A DNA stretch of 64,000 nucleotides from Haliclona indistincta (lineage: Eukaryota; Porifera; Demospongiae; Haplosclerida; Chalinidae), in NCBI GenBank assembly GCA_964017065.1, contig OZ024783.1, positions 17,087,752 through 17,151,751 on the forward strand, in the 5' to 3' direction. The notes under the pieces were generated by a model. That model saw only the letters and a list, made by a program, of their open reading frames with translations. It was not told the origin of the DNA and made no database searches. How positions within the stretch are numbered: position 1 is the stretch's first letter; the number at the start of each line of letters is the position of its first letter. Below, piece after piece: positions 50,081 through 61,303 of the stretch. The position numbers and the translations under genes are program-made.

Positions 50081-50657
50081 CAGAGTGCAGAGCCATCAAT
50101 CTTGACTCGATCCACTAGTACTACAGAAAAAATTCTGTTACTGCCAAGGACCTGATGAAGGAGACGTGGTAGGATGCCGTGACAATCCATGCAGGTTGCA
50201 AGTAATGATGAGTGGTTCACTCCACCTGCAATGTTTGAAGCTAGCGTCTCTGCCTACTTCTAAACAATGGTACTGCCCTTACTGTAGAAAACTTCCATGC
50301 TTTAAACGGAAGAGAAATAAGAAACTTTAATATTGATGTTAAAAATGGTATAATACTACAGACTCACACATAAAGGCTAGTGCACAAAAAACAACCATGC
50401 ATGGTGAGTTAGCAGCTTTGAAAATCTGAAGATGCGCTTTCCTTTGTCTCTAGTAGCGATGCCAAAGGTGTGGGCGTGACGGTTAATTTTGCGTAACGGA
50501 ACGTAATAAATTGCTCTACTTAATCTATTCATAACTTTACTTCTGCATGTCGTATCTTATCGTTTTATGGCTCAATTTACTCGTTTATGTCTATATTTAT
50601 TCTGCAGAATGAACAGTACAGTCAAGAAACTTTGAAGCAGTTGTGCAGAATAGGAAT

Positions 50658-51583
50658 AGATATGTTGTGCGCAAACTATGGATCGGGACAATCCAGGGAT
50701 TGCGCTGCCCAAAGTATGGATCCGTGCTTTGCGCAACAATCCATGGATTGTCTGCTCAATCCATGGATCACGCAAACGAGGGACTCGAAGTATGGATCTC
50801 GGCCAAACCATTGATGCATGGACGCTCGTCAGAAGCGGAGGACTCTGGCTACAAAACCACTGACGTTCGTCACTAAAGCACCTCCGGCAGCAATGCTGTT
50901 CAACTTGATTGCCTATAGTATTCTAGCTAATAAACATTTATACCTGAGGCAGCAAGGTTGAGATACACGAGATAAATAATTATGGTTGTATGAGTCTTGA
51001 GTTCAGGCTGTAATAGCTGGCAGAGCATGCAGTGATCACAACACTAGCAATAGAAGGCCTCATGTAGCATCTTCTATAGATATCCCGGGGTTCTTCTCAG
51101 TTCAATATCGCTAGTATTACAGCCTACAATATTAGCAGAGATAGTTCATTGCAAATAATACTTCTCTGAAGAGAACATCATGCCAGACGAAAACACTGCA
51201 TACTATTCAGTGGAAGACCACCTGACTCTTCCTGCTCCATGCTGTTTTCTTGGCTGATAAACACAATAACTTGAGTTCCTCAGTCCAAGAGCTGCACATG
51301 GGTAATCTAATAGACGAAATCCACGAGACTTCAGCCAGAAACTGCTCTCCTCAGTCTCACCGTTCGCCAGCCGAAAGATAAGCAATGATTTCCTTTCCTT
51401 TCTCTCGACTGATCAGCTTTCTTCTTTTGCATGAATGCTTGACACACGCGTGGTTGCGCAATCCATGGATCGCGCAAGTGCTAGGCAATCCATGGATTGC
51501 CCACGCAAAGCACGGATCCATACTTTGAGCAGCGCAATCCATGGATTGTCCCGATCCATGGTTTGCGCATAACAGATATACTA
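50658..51583. mobile_element. Inverted-repeat element with CAATCCATGGATTG palindromes
   Basis: Regions of about 110-130 bases at 50658-50765 and 51455-51583 are inverse copies sharing GGATCGGGACAATCCA and AAAGTATGGATCCGTGCTTT. Each contains repeated palindromic CAATCCATGGATTG-type cores. The interior (50880-51400) shows no gene. It is nested within the 3.5-kb transposon. Confidence 0.7.
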
Positions 51584-52426
51584 AATAATGCATGTGGCAC
51601 AAAACGGTTGTGAACTTCAATCAACTTTCCACACCTGATGTCCGAGTTTATTTCCACTGTAATTTTTTTCTGTAAGTAGTCATAGGTAGTAGTTGTAGAA
51701 AATATTAGTTCGAAGTTGTTAAAGTTTTTAGTGAGTATTTTATCAACAAATTAAAAATTAAAATTAAAATTTCATCATGTTACATGCATTGCACGAGATT
51801 CGAACTATTGTTTTTGGAATCAGCTACCTTTATTTGGGTGACAACAATGGATGAAATATTTTTTTAAGCCAAGGAAGGGGTATGGGTTTCCATTGATTCT
51901 TGTGTAGTTATAGTAAGTTCTACTTCAGACATAATAATAACACCAAAGAAATATTTTAAAGCGACTTATAAGTAAGACAGTCTCATGCGCCACACAGAGA
52001 GGAGTTGATTAATATCTGGATCACTAAAATCGGCCGAGGAACAACGAAGTTATCCATGGCAGAAGGGGCGGTGCCGTCAATCTCAAATTACTACCACAAA
52101 AATGTATTAATTTACTTCCTGTTACGCGAGGGTGCGTCTTCTCTGGCGTTTTTCTCAGCTTAGCGGCATCGGATGAAGAAACATTTGGTATCTTTCGATT
52201 CCTCTGATCGAGCCCTTTCTAATGATATCTACTAAATCTAGTGATTTATAACTTTGAAAAACTGTTTGGCATCGTTATCTCTAGCGCTACGATTTCCGCA
52301 ATTGATCACAGCACAGATAACCATCTCACGCGCTTATGATAACACTAAAGCCTACGTACGTGTGCACCAACATGGCGGCTGCCTAATAACGTAACATTGA
52401 ACCACGCCCACTGCAAGAGGTCTATT

Positions 52427-52635
52427 AAGAAAAATACGTTTGGGATTTTGCAAAAAGGTCTCTGTCTGTAAGTTACAGAGGGGCGAATATTTAATGAGAA
52501 GACACGATTTCGGCAAAAATCCCCTACCAGCAAGAGCGATGGAAGAAGATACATTTCCTTTTGCCAGAGCGCCAAAAAATGCCACCTCTTGCCCTCCCGC
52601 CCTCCCCACAACCCACCCCACAACCCACCTACCCC
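52427..52635. other. Spacer between the DNA transposon and the LINE tail
   Basis: GC-rich tract with CCTCCCGCCC and CACAACCCACCC repeats before the (TTA)n tract. No gene seen. Confidence 0.5.
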
Positions 52636-52855
52636 TATTATTATTATTATTATTATTATTATTGAAAAACACACCACATAAGGTGTACATGTAGATTTAA
52701 AATTAATGTTAATCAGTAGCAATTGTTCTTAGCATTAAGTCAATAGAAGAGCTTCCCTGACAAATGTTAACAGTGCTTGATGACAGCAGGAAATCTCTTA
52801 ATACTATAGCACATCTCTCGTCATCAGTGGAATATTCTTTTAAATAAGTTCGACC

Positions 52856-55639
52856 TCAGAAAATATTGTGTCCAGAGAAAGTATAAGCCAAATCTTCGTT
52901 AAAGATCAGTTTGACCAAAGTGTTTGAGTTGTTTTTTGCATTTTTGATAAATTTAAGCGATCTTGAAGAAACCAAGTTATAAATACTTTGGACTCTAGCA
53001 CATCGATGCAGGATACCGGTATGCGTTCTACGAGGTAATCTCCAGATACGCCGCAGACAGTTGTTTAATACAACCTCTAAACTCCTTAGACCAGGAGAAG
53101 AAATATTCCAAAGTTCGCAACCATACAGAGCTAGACAATATGATGAAAACAGATATGTCATAGGAATCGGTCCGATATTTGGAAAAGTAGAAAATAAGCT
53201 ATTAGCAGCCCTGGATAAATAACGAGATTTTAGCAGAATATCTTCATCGTCACAGAGATTATACTTTAGCTTGTTACCCAAGTGCACGACGGTATTAGAA
53301 AATTGGAGAGGCGAGTCACAGAAGAGGAAATTAGAATTAATATTGTCAAAATCAGATACACCCAAACGAAAATTAATAAGCTGAGTCTTGAGAGGATTGA
53401 AATGTAGACCAAGACAACTACCATGTGATTCACAAGTAGCAAGAAGGGTGCGTAATGCAGAGGCAGAAGGTGCCAAAAGCACTATATCATCTGCGTATGC
53501 AAGGGCGCCTGCATAATGGCTATTCCAAAAACAACCAACTCCAGTAGACTCAAGCTTTAAAAGCAGCTCATCTAGATAAATAGAAAACAATACAGGTGAC
53601 AAAACACCACCCTGGCGAACTCCATTGGATACTGTGAAAGGAGAAGAGAGAGCTTTTCTCCACCTCACAGATAAATTTTGCGTAGAGTACCAAGAACTTA
53701 GCAAACGAACCACAGGCAAGGGAAGACCACGTGACACAAGCAGATCAAATAAGATGTCATGTCTGACAAGATCAAATGCCTTGGAAGCATCAAGAAAACA
53801 TGCGAATACAGGAGATCCATTGTGGATGTATTTAGCAACTATCTGCTTAAGAACTCCAGTACAGAGAGCAGTTGAAGAACCATTTTTAAAACCAAATTGG
53901 AAATCACTGGTGACTAAAAAGTGAGAGTAATCCAATAAGATACACCACTCAAGGATCTTACTAAGGGTGGACGCCAGAGCAATAGGCCTATAAGAATCTG
54001 AGGAAGAAGGATTTTTACCAGGTTTGGGAATAGGCACAAGTACACAATTAACAAGTTGTGCAGGAAGAAAGCCATGGCGCAACAAAACAGAGAAAAAGTT
54101 AGCAAGTGGTTCAGCAATTACAGGGGCCGCAATAATAAAGTGATTGGAAACCAGGCTAGAGTCATCTTTCTTATCTCTTTTTAAGTGCTGGATAGCGTCT
54201 AAGACAGTCTCAAAGGAGAAGGCAGAAAAAATAGGATTATCTAAGGACTGACCAAGTGAACCAGAATTGAAAGAATGACACGCATGTTTGTTTAAAGTGA
54301 TAGATAGTTTATCACGGAACAGCTCAGAGGTAGCTTTATCATCAATAACGCCATCTATTCGATGATGAGATGATGCCTGTGAAGTGCTTCGAAATTTTTT
54401 GACATTCTTCCAGAAATCTTTTTTATTACGAATAGAAAAAGCTTTTGCTAGTTTTTCACGGGCAATATGCTCTCTTCTTCGCTTGAGTCGACGAACTTCA
54501 TATTTATAACGAGACTTTGATTTTTTCTTAATAACAGCAAGAACACCTGCAGAAGGGGAACCAGCTTCTAACCAAACCCTATACCAAAAATTTGCTTTAT
54601 CTCTTAAATCTTTAGCAGCATCATTCCATCCAGGTACTTTGTGTTTGCGAACGGTAGGAGGAATAGAGGGTAAAGCATTGCAAGCAGCAACCGAGATACA
54701 ATTCAAGAAGGATGTAAGGTACTGAGAGATATCAGCTGAGTGAACTTTGCAATGAGGATTACAACAGTAGAAAACTTCATCGGGGAGCACAGGAAGATTA
54801 GAGACAATGGAGGCAAGAAACTGTTCAATATTATAATTATCGACCTGGGCCCAGTTTGTAGAATGAGAATGAGTATTAGGAATCTGAGGAGATTTAACTG
54901 GCAAAGAGGAAGGACAGATATCAAAAACAATAGAAATAGGAATATGATCAGAAAGATTGGAACCGTATAACAGAGGAGAAACGGACATGGTTAGCGAAGC
55001 AAGAGTAGAGTCACAAAAGAAATGGTCAAGCCACGAGGTTGAATTGTTAGCATCAGAGAAAAATGTGTACTCAATTGATGAAGCTGGTAAATGGTCAACA
55101 CAGACTAAGGCTTTGTCAGATAAAAAATCCGACAAGCAGGAAGCACGAATAGAGGGCACTGATAAATCGACATTGAAGTCACCACCAATAACCAAGTGGT
55201 CAAAGGTTGTAGAATCAATAAACCCTTCAATCTCCCCTAATAACCGAACAAAAGCATCACGAGAATTAATATCGTGATAATCAGTTGGGAAATAAACGCA
55301 GATACATAGGAAGGAGACGTCATTGAAGGAGACCTTTAAAGCACAAAAGCGCTTAGAAGGGAAAGGAAGGTGACTTACAAAAGGAGCAAGAGATTTGCGG
55401 TAAAGTATAGCACATCCGCCATACGGACGACCAAGCAGGATAGAATCATCCATACCAGAAACACCAAATGAAGAGAAGTCGGGAGAAAAATTAAGAAGAC
55501 CAAGCTGAGAATCAAACAGCCAATGCTCCTGAACAAAGCAAAAATCAAATAAATGAGAAATATCATGAATCAGATAGCGACCAGAATTCCAACCTCTACA
55601 ATTGAAGGACACAAGACGTAATGAATTAGACTGAGCCAT
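52856..55639 (-). CDS. LINE ORF2: AP endonuclease and reverse transcriptase
   Basis: 927 residues without a stop. The N-terminal endonuclease shows LRLVSFNCRGWNSG, FVQEHWL, GGDFNVDLS and SDHIPI. The reverse transcriptase shows SYRPIALASTLSKILEW, FACFLDASKAFDLVRHD, NGVRQGGVLSPVLFSIYLDE and the catalytic AYADDIVLLAP. The C-terminal part (LALYGCELWNISSPG onward) is typical of CR1/Jockey-group LINEs. The start codon overlaps the ORF1 stop as TAATG (shared base 55639), so translation by termination and reinitiation is likely. The essential residues that I can see are intact. Confidence 0.94.
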   Translation of the reverse strand: MAQSNSLRLVSFNCRGWNSGRYLIHDISHLFDFCFVQEHWLFDSQLGLLNFSPDFSSFGVSGMDDSILLGRPYGGCAILYRKSLAPFVSHLPFPSKRFCALKVSFNDVSFLCICVYFPTDYHDINSRDAFVRLLGEIEGFIDSTTFDHLVIGGDFNVDLSVPSIRASCLSDFLSDKALVCVDHLPASSIEYTFFSDANNSTSWLDHFFCDSTLASLTMSVSPLLYGSNLSDHIPISIVFDICPSSLPVKSPQIPNTHSHSTNWAQVDNYNIEQFLASIVSNLPVLPDEVFYCCNPHCKVHSADISQYLTSFLNCISVAACNALPSIPPTVRKHKVPGWNDAAKDLRDKANFWYRVWLEAGSPSAGVLAVIKKKSKSRYKYEVRRLKRRREHIAREKLAKAFSIRNKKDFWKNVKKFRSTSQASSHHRIDGVIDDKATSELFRDKLSITLNKHACHSFNSGSLGQSLDNPIFSAFSFETVLDAIQHLKRDKKDDSSLVSNHFIIAAPVIAEPLANFFSVLLRHGFLPAQLVNCVLVPIPKPGKNPSSSDSYRPIALASTLSKILEWCILLDYSHFLVTSDFQFGFKNGSSTALCTGVLKQIVAKYIHNGSPVFACFLDASKAFDLVRHDILFDLLVSRGLPLPVVRLLSSWYSTQNLSVRWRKALSSPFTVSNGVRQGGVLSPVLFSIYLDELLLKLESTGVGCFWNSHYAGALAYADDIVLLAPSASALRTLLATCESHGSCLGLHFNPLKTQLINFRLGVSDFDNINSNFLFCDSPLQFSNTVVHLGNKLKYNLCDDEDILLKSRYLSRAANSLFSTFPNIGPIPMTYLFSSYCLALYGCELWNISSPGLRSLEVVLNNCLRRIWRLPRRTHTGILHRCARVQSIYNLVSSRSLKFIKNAKNNSNTLVKLIFNEDLAYTFSGHNIF

Positions 55640-57163
55640 TATGTCGAATTAGTTGAACCTAGCGGACTAGACGAGACTGTGGCAACTGAAGCTGAACTGC
55701 AAGCAGGCAAAGGCACAGGTAAAGGTAGACCTGACGAAGCAGAAGTAGCTATGGCATTGTGAGGAACAGAAACAGAAGCAGGTGGCTTGTTAAAACTTGT
55801 TGAGATAGAGGCAGCTACAGAAGTATAAGGAGTAGAGACTGACGAAGTCATCTTATTTTCACTAGTTCTAACAGAGGGAGATGTAGAAAAGAGAGGAGCA
55901 GAGACAGATGAAGACAACAGATTGCGATTTAATGAGACCGAGTTAACTGTGGAAATATGAGCAATAGAGGCAGATGACTTGACTGTTGAGACAGAGGCAG
56001 CTGCAGAAGTGTGAGAGGGTGGAACATATAAAGAAGACTTAATGTGTGATTGAGCGCTTTGGCGCTTAGCAGCAGCAGCCAACCTTTCATCACGTGACAT
56101 GTCAGGGCGAATAAAGATACCATTCTTGTTGAAGGATTTGAGCTTATGTTTGTTTGCTAGAAGCAACCGCTTATCCCAGACAGTGATAAACTTAACAATA
56201 GTTGGTCGACAACGATCACCGGATTTTTTACCAATACGAAATAAATCCTTAATATCCTTAGGAGAGCCAGTAAGGTGAGTTGAGATCTCATCGACTAGCT
56301 TTCGTGTGTCAACCAGAGAGCCCTCAGGGAGACCAAATAAGATTACGTTGGCACTACGATCAACATTATCCTTTATTGTGTTGTTGACTTTGGTAGAGAG
56401 AACGGGATGTGCAGGACATTCACTACCTGTAGTAACCTGGGGAATTGCATCTTTAATAGTTGAAATCTCTGAAGATAAACGAGACATAGAACTACACAGT
56501 GACTCAGACATATTCGCACATGAGGAGTTGACAAGAAACTTCAGCTCAGCTAATTGAGGACGAAAAGAGGCAAGATCAGATGAGATGACAGATAGATCAT
56601 TGCGTAGCTTGTCAACCAGAGTGGCAGTGTTTTGGAGAAGAGATGCAGGATCATGAGGGGAGAGGACCGGAATGCGCACCAAATGCTCAGCTGCACAGTA
56701 AATTGGAGGAATACCATCAACAGAGTCTAGCTTATTAAATGCCAAAAGCAGATCAGTACAAACAGCTTCAAGAGCAGAACGCTTATCAGAATCTCTTCTA
56801 GTATGAAAGACAAAATCGAGGTCGGAAAGCTTGGACTGGCAATTATCCCAGAGTAACTTCATTGCAGCAGAGAGGTCACTAAATGGGAAGCCATCCAGCA
56901 GAAGCTTTTTGATGGAGGTTGCATCAAAACGAAGCCGAGCAGCTTTAATAAAAGCCAAAACTGGAGAGCAGATATCTATGCCAGGGGCAGGTGCAATATC
57001 AGTAGGGTCAACAGCAGGAGCAGAATCATCTGCTGGAGGAGGAGAGGCTTCAACTCGAGATGGTGAACAAGGTGAAGAAGTAACAGAAAGATTTGTGGGG
57101 GAAAGGAGAGAACTGATAGGGGACTTATTGTAAACGATTGAACGTCTCCAGTTTTTAGCAGTT
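55639..57163 (-). CDS. LINE ORF1: RRM-like RNA-binding protein, 5' end uncertain
   Basis: The frame runs from about 57163 to the TAA at 55641-55639. The centre holds an RRM-like block (NVILFGLPEG, DLFRIGKKSGDRCRPTIVKF, GIFIRPDMSRDERL) as in L1-type ORF1 proteins. The C-terminal third is serine, alanine and valine rich, and low in complexity. The region before it looks helical (LVDKLRNDLSVISSDLASFR). The first in-frame ATG is within AAMKLLWDN, well inside the conserved part, so the true start is missing or non-ATG. Confidence 0.8.
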
Positions 57164-59453
57164 TTTAGCTATGTGGGTCTCTCGTGATTGCAGGGTACGA
57201 AATAATTTTGTTCAAAATACGGCAAGTGCTATTGGAGTGTGGCTACACCTATTTTTCGTGTAAAACGGGCAAGTAGTAGCCAGGACACTGTAGATTATGT
57301 TGTGCAAAGGGCAGCAAGAAAGAATAGTTCGGGTAATCCTGGCTTAAGACCACATCCTGCTAGAATGAAAGGTGTGGTAGTAACACCTACATCAAGATGG
57401 CGATCATGGCAGTGGAGGCGAGTGTGCAGGGCAGGCCAGCGATAGCGCTACTACGATCGTTAGCTGTTATCGATAAGGCTATGATGAGCAGCATTATTAC
57501 GAGCTGTACGTTATTTTCTGTAGTACAGAAGTAGTTGGAAGGTATGTTGCATAAATAGCCTCTGTAAGAATCTGGTCATTCACATTCACTCGATGTCACT
57601 AGTGGTATTTCATTTTTTATTATCACTAAATCCCTATGGCCTGTACATGCTTTCATACTGAAAAGTGACTCAAACTTAAGTGCGTATCCTTCAGTACCTA
57701 TACTCTAGCTATGCCTATCACCAGGATTCCTAAATTTGCTCTAGTTATTGAAACTCTGTTCTATGGTTCATGCCTTGGTTCATCATTCAGTGTAGATTTT
57801 CTTCCATTGGCACATCATTTTTGTCAACTAATTACCACAATAATATTTAACACTGTTTACACACCTGTTGCTAGAATTGTTATACTGGATTAACTAGTGT
57901 TTTCACTTTTTCTAGATTATACATGTCCTTGATCGAGGTGCAGCAATTTCAATTCTGACGGCATTGACAGAACAACAAACTGATTGCAGTGTATTGTTGA
58001 CTCATTCTATGCACTGTTGACTGAAGAGACAAACTTTTAAACATCGTCTACCTAAGTCACTACGGACAGTCAATGAATGTGTTCCATTGATACATTATGT
58101 TGTTGATTCTCTTCACCTGTGAAGTTGATTTTTAAATTGAGGCTATTATAATAGTGTCGGACAACTGTAATAATCAAGCATGCACATCTAGATGCCTTGT
58201 GACAGGTGCTAGATTCAACCTTAGCTGCCTAAAATAAGTTATTATACCACTGGAATCAACTAGAAGTTAATTACGCGCCAAACATTCCGCGCGAATTGAT
58301 CCCATTGGTCAGCTGATTGGCGCCAAAACGTACTCGTCCGCCATCTTGCACGCAACGTGGTGAGGGATTTCAGCAGAGCTTGCTCAGTTGGTTATAGGCA
58401 AGAGAACAGGTGACTGATGTGTGAATCTATAGTGTAACTATTGCTGTTTTACAGATGCCGTGTCTGATGCTAAGCTTAAACGTTGTCACCAAATACTCGT
58501 GTGAGTTCGGCATGATCAGTATTTTAGTAGTATATATAAACTAGCAAGGTTTAGTATAGGTTGTGTGCATTGTGCTTCATAATAATCGCGACTGTTTACA
58601 TGAGGTGACTAGGAGATGCTTCATTCAAGTTTCTGTGTCCAATTTCAACTCTAAAAACAATAGTGTTCATGGTGTGTATTTCCCAGTGTGCAACAGGTTC
58701 GTCATTATCAGTGTGTGTATCACCGGTGTGTATCAATGTTTCTTTGTTATAAAGTATAGGAGTTCCTGATGTGGAATGCAGGTTCACCACGTCAAGTGTG
58801 TATTTGTGTGTCACTGATTCCCTGTTATACAGCTTATGCTAGCTGTTCTTTACATGGAGTGTGAAGGTTCGTCATAATGTATTCTGTGTTTCATTGTTTC
58901 TCTGATATACAGGTTGTTCTTTTACATGGACGGGAGTGTGAAGGTTTTTCATGTTGTATTCTGTGTTTCATTTTTTCTCTATTTTCTCTACACAGGAGTT
59001 TGTATCTACAGAAGATTGATTGTCCTGGCATAGCAGCAATGAGGTGAAGTGATACTTGTCTAGCGTACAACAAGCATTATCTGATTTGTATGCAGGTTCA
59101 TATTGCAACAGACACTTCTGATCATATCAAGAAAAACAGTTACAGGACTATGATTTTGTGATCTTTAGAAACTTCAAAGATTTTAAATTTTTTAAACTTA
59201 TTTACTTGAAGAACGAGAAAGAAAAAGGAATACAAGCGTGAACTGTAGTAGTATACGGGTGTGCAATACGGGGCTGCTCGTTGGTTGCACTGTAGTTTCG
59301 TGATGGTTACACTGTTGTTGCACTGGTTATATCGATTGTTATCCTGGCACAGTTATCCGCTGCTGTTGTTATCCCGTGGTTATCCTGTAGTTACGCGCAA
59401 GTTGCACTGGCCAGTATAACCACCGTGCTAGCTAACCATAGAAACAAAGAAAA
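57164..59453. other. Intergenic stretch, no gene recognised
   Basis: No exon, repeat family or RNA gene could be supported. A GC-richer island at 58270-58370 with CGCGCGAATTG and CCGCCATCTTG could be a promoter. ATGCCGTGTCTGATG at about 58454 follows an acceptor-like ACAG, but the frame closes too soon to judge. TTGTATTCTGTGTTTCAT-like phrases recur at about 58875 and 58953. Confidence 0.4.
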
Positions 59454-60258
59454 TTAAAAAGATTTCTATCGAAATCAAAAGGATGTAGGGTTGTGAAATC
59501 TACCACTGGTCAACAATGTAAACTAACAAGGAACAAGCATGGAATGGTAACACGATTGACTTGCTAACAGACCATAGATCCCTACATCAGTGGCTGCTGT
59601 AGTTGACTATAGCTAGTTCAGCTTAGCGTGTTGCTTTTGACTGTCACCTGACGTGCATTCAGCTTGTGACAGCTTATGTACAGCCACTGATGTAGGGATC
59701 TATGGTCTGTTAGCAAGTCAATCGTGTTACGATTCCATGCTTATTCCTTGTTAGTTTACATTGTTGACCAGTGGTAGATTTCACAACCCTACATCCTTTT
59801 GATTTCGATAGAAATCTTTTAATTTTCTTGTTTGTGTCCTTTTTTCTTTTTCAGTGAAGTACAGTTCAATATCATGCAATTGCTGTGCCATCTTTGTTTC
59901 CACCATTGGTTTGGTTTTCCTGTTGTTGATGGCTTTTCTTTATTATTAACAATTTAAACTTGTAGCTAAATAATTCTTATGCTGTAGATATCAGCTCGCC
60001 TACGCATGCATGAATACATGCAGTGCATACGAGCCCCGCCCACACTTGTTTACGGCGGTTATAATTATCTGGCAAGGCAGAATGGTGATTCTGCGCTTGC
60101 TAGCTTACCGTTCTTCAAAGACTCCAGACAAATAATATGTGTTCTCCGTGATCTATACGGCGTGGCGATACTCAAGCTTGTGCTTGGTCACGTGCGCTAA
60201 CCACAGCTTGGTCACGTGCTTATTGCGCAATCACTATAATTATTAATGGCGTCTAACA
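59454..60258 (+). mobile_element. Hairpin-ended repeat family H1, copy 3, truncated
   Basis: The long hairpin end (arms about 59454-59600 and 59680-59832) and adjoining interior match copy 1 up to GGCGTCTAACAC at about 60258. There the match stops short of the short palindrome, next to other insertions. Arms differ from copy 1 by scattered bases shared by both arms (for example ATCAAAAGGATG), which shows arm homogenisation or copying within the family. Confidence 0.82.
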
Positions 60259-60272
60259 CCAAGAGTATATAT

Positions 60273-60953
60273 GTTACGACCCGATTCACAACCTTTGACC
60301 CGCTTCGAAGCCGGTCGACGGCCGGTTTCGAAGCGGGTTAGCTAGCTGCGCGCCAGATTCAAAGCGTGCATAATGCTAGGTGCGCGCCTGTATTATTAAT
60401 AGACTTTGACTACTAAACATAACGTGTACTCTGAGTGTCCATATACATTGCATCGCAATCATACTGTTCTTTATAAATTTGCTTCCATGTACAGGAGTCA
60501 CGTTTAAAGAAGAAGCTGTGACTCCTTTGAATTTTAGTGCAGTTTGATTGTTAAAACAACTGTTGCATGCACACAACATTTCTTGCTGCACTGCGTTGCT
60601 GAACCACTCGTAACGGCATTCCTGTCAATCAAGTTAGCAGGTAGGCTTGCTGTGCTGCGCTGCTAAACCCGACTTACAACGACGCTCCTGTCGATGACTG
60701 TAGTAGCACATGATGCTCTAAATCGCCTCCGTGGACACTTTCCAGTCTTGCTGCGCTGCACTGCAGTGAGCTATAACAGCGACCGCACTCCTATGTAAGT
60801 TCTGTCGATCTAGCATGCAGGTGGGCACCCTGGAGCATTGAAACGTTCGGTTTAAACCGGGTCAACTGAGTTATGTGGTTGTAAATCGGGTTAACCGGCT
60901 TCGAAACCGGCGGCCGGCTTCGAAACGGGTCAGGTTGTGAATCGGGTCGTGAC
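60273..60953. mobile_element. Inverted-repeat element with GTTACGACCCG termini
   Basis: The left terminus GTTACGACCCGATTCACAAC is matched by the complement of GTTGTGAATCGGGTCGTGAC at the right. Subterminal TTCGAAGCCGG/CCGGTTTCGAA palindromes lie inside both ends. The flanks are AT-rich (ATAT on both sides), so the target duplication is ambiguous. No gene inside. Confidence 0.75.
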
Positions 60954-61303
60954 ATATACAGCGATTTCAATAAAAGTTGCAATTTCTCGACGCGACGCGC
61001 GACGTGTGTGCACCGGCGTACCGGTCAGCCGCACGCGCGTCCAAAGACCACAAAAACGCATGCGCACTCGGCTCACGTGTAATACGTTGTGCTATTACAT
61101 CATCAGTCTACACTGAAAAAGCAACTCACGTGCCTCTTGTAAGTTTCTGGCAGTCTAGGAAAGCTGAGGTGGCTACTGGTGATCTTTAATCTGTTGTTTT
61201 TGCTTTATTCGATCCTTTCATTCTATCGTTCTACATCATACTCTGTATTTTTCTCCCGCTCTGCGGCTGTACTACTTGTCTCTTTTGGGGAGTAAATAAG
61301 AAA

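Larger units (their letters stand above)
48894..52426. mobile_element. 3.5-kb DNA transposon with about 70-base inverted ends
   Basis: AATAGACCTCTTGCAGTG at 48894 is matched by its complement ending at 52426. The similarity continues inward for about 70 bases, including CCGCCAT[A/G]TTGGTGCACA. No clear target duplication is visible. Inside are a SWIM-type relic, an 18-base minisatellite and a second inverted-repeat element. The superfamily is undetermined. Confidence 0.7.
52636..57163 (-). mobile_element. Non-LTR retrotransposon (LINE) with ORF1 and ORF2
   Basis: The 3' end is a (TTA)n tract at 52636-52663, which is (TAA)n on the element strand, as in CR1, I and RTE-like LINEs. ORF2 is complete. 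ORF1 is open upstream to about 57163, where a stop appears, with no in-frame ATG before MKLLWDN. The 5' end is therefore probably truncated, or ORF1 starts unusually. The clade is unresolved. Confidence 0.88.

Noticed and set aside
56940..56958. ORF1 of the LINE starting at AFIKAARLRF
   Set aside because: The apparent start is a TTG in the middle of an open frame that continues upstream to about 57163, so it is not a real start codon.
58454..58510. Possible MIF-like start (MPCLMLSLNV)
   Set aside because: Only about 17 codons, with no following exon matching the family; chance similarity cannot be excluded.
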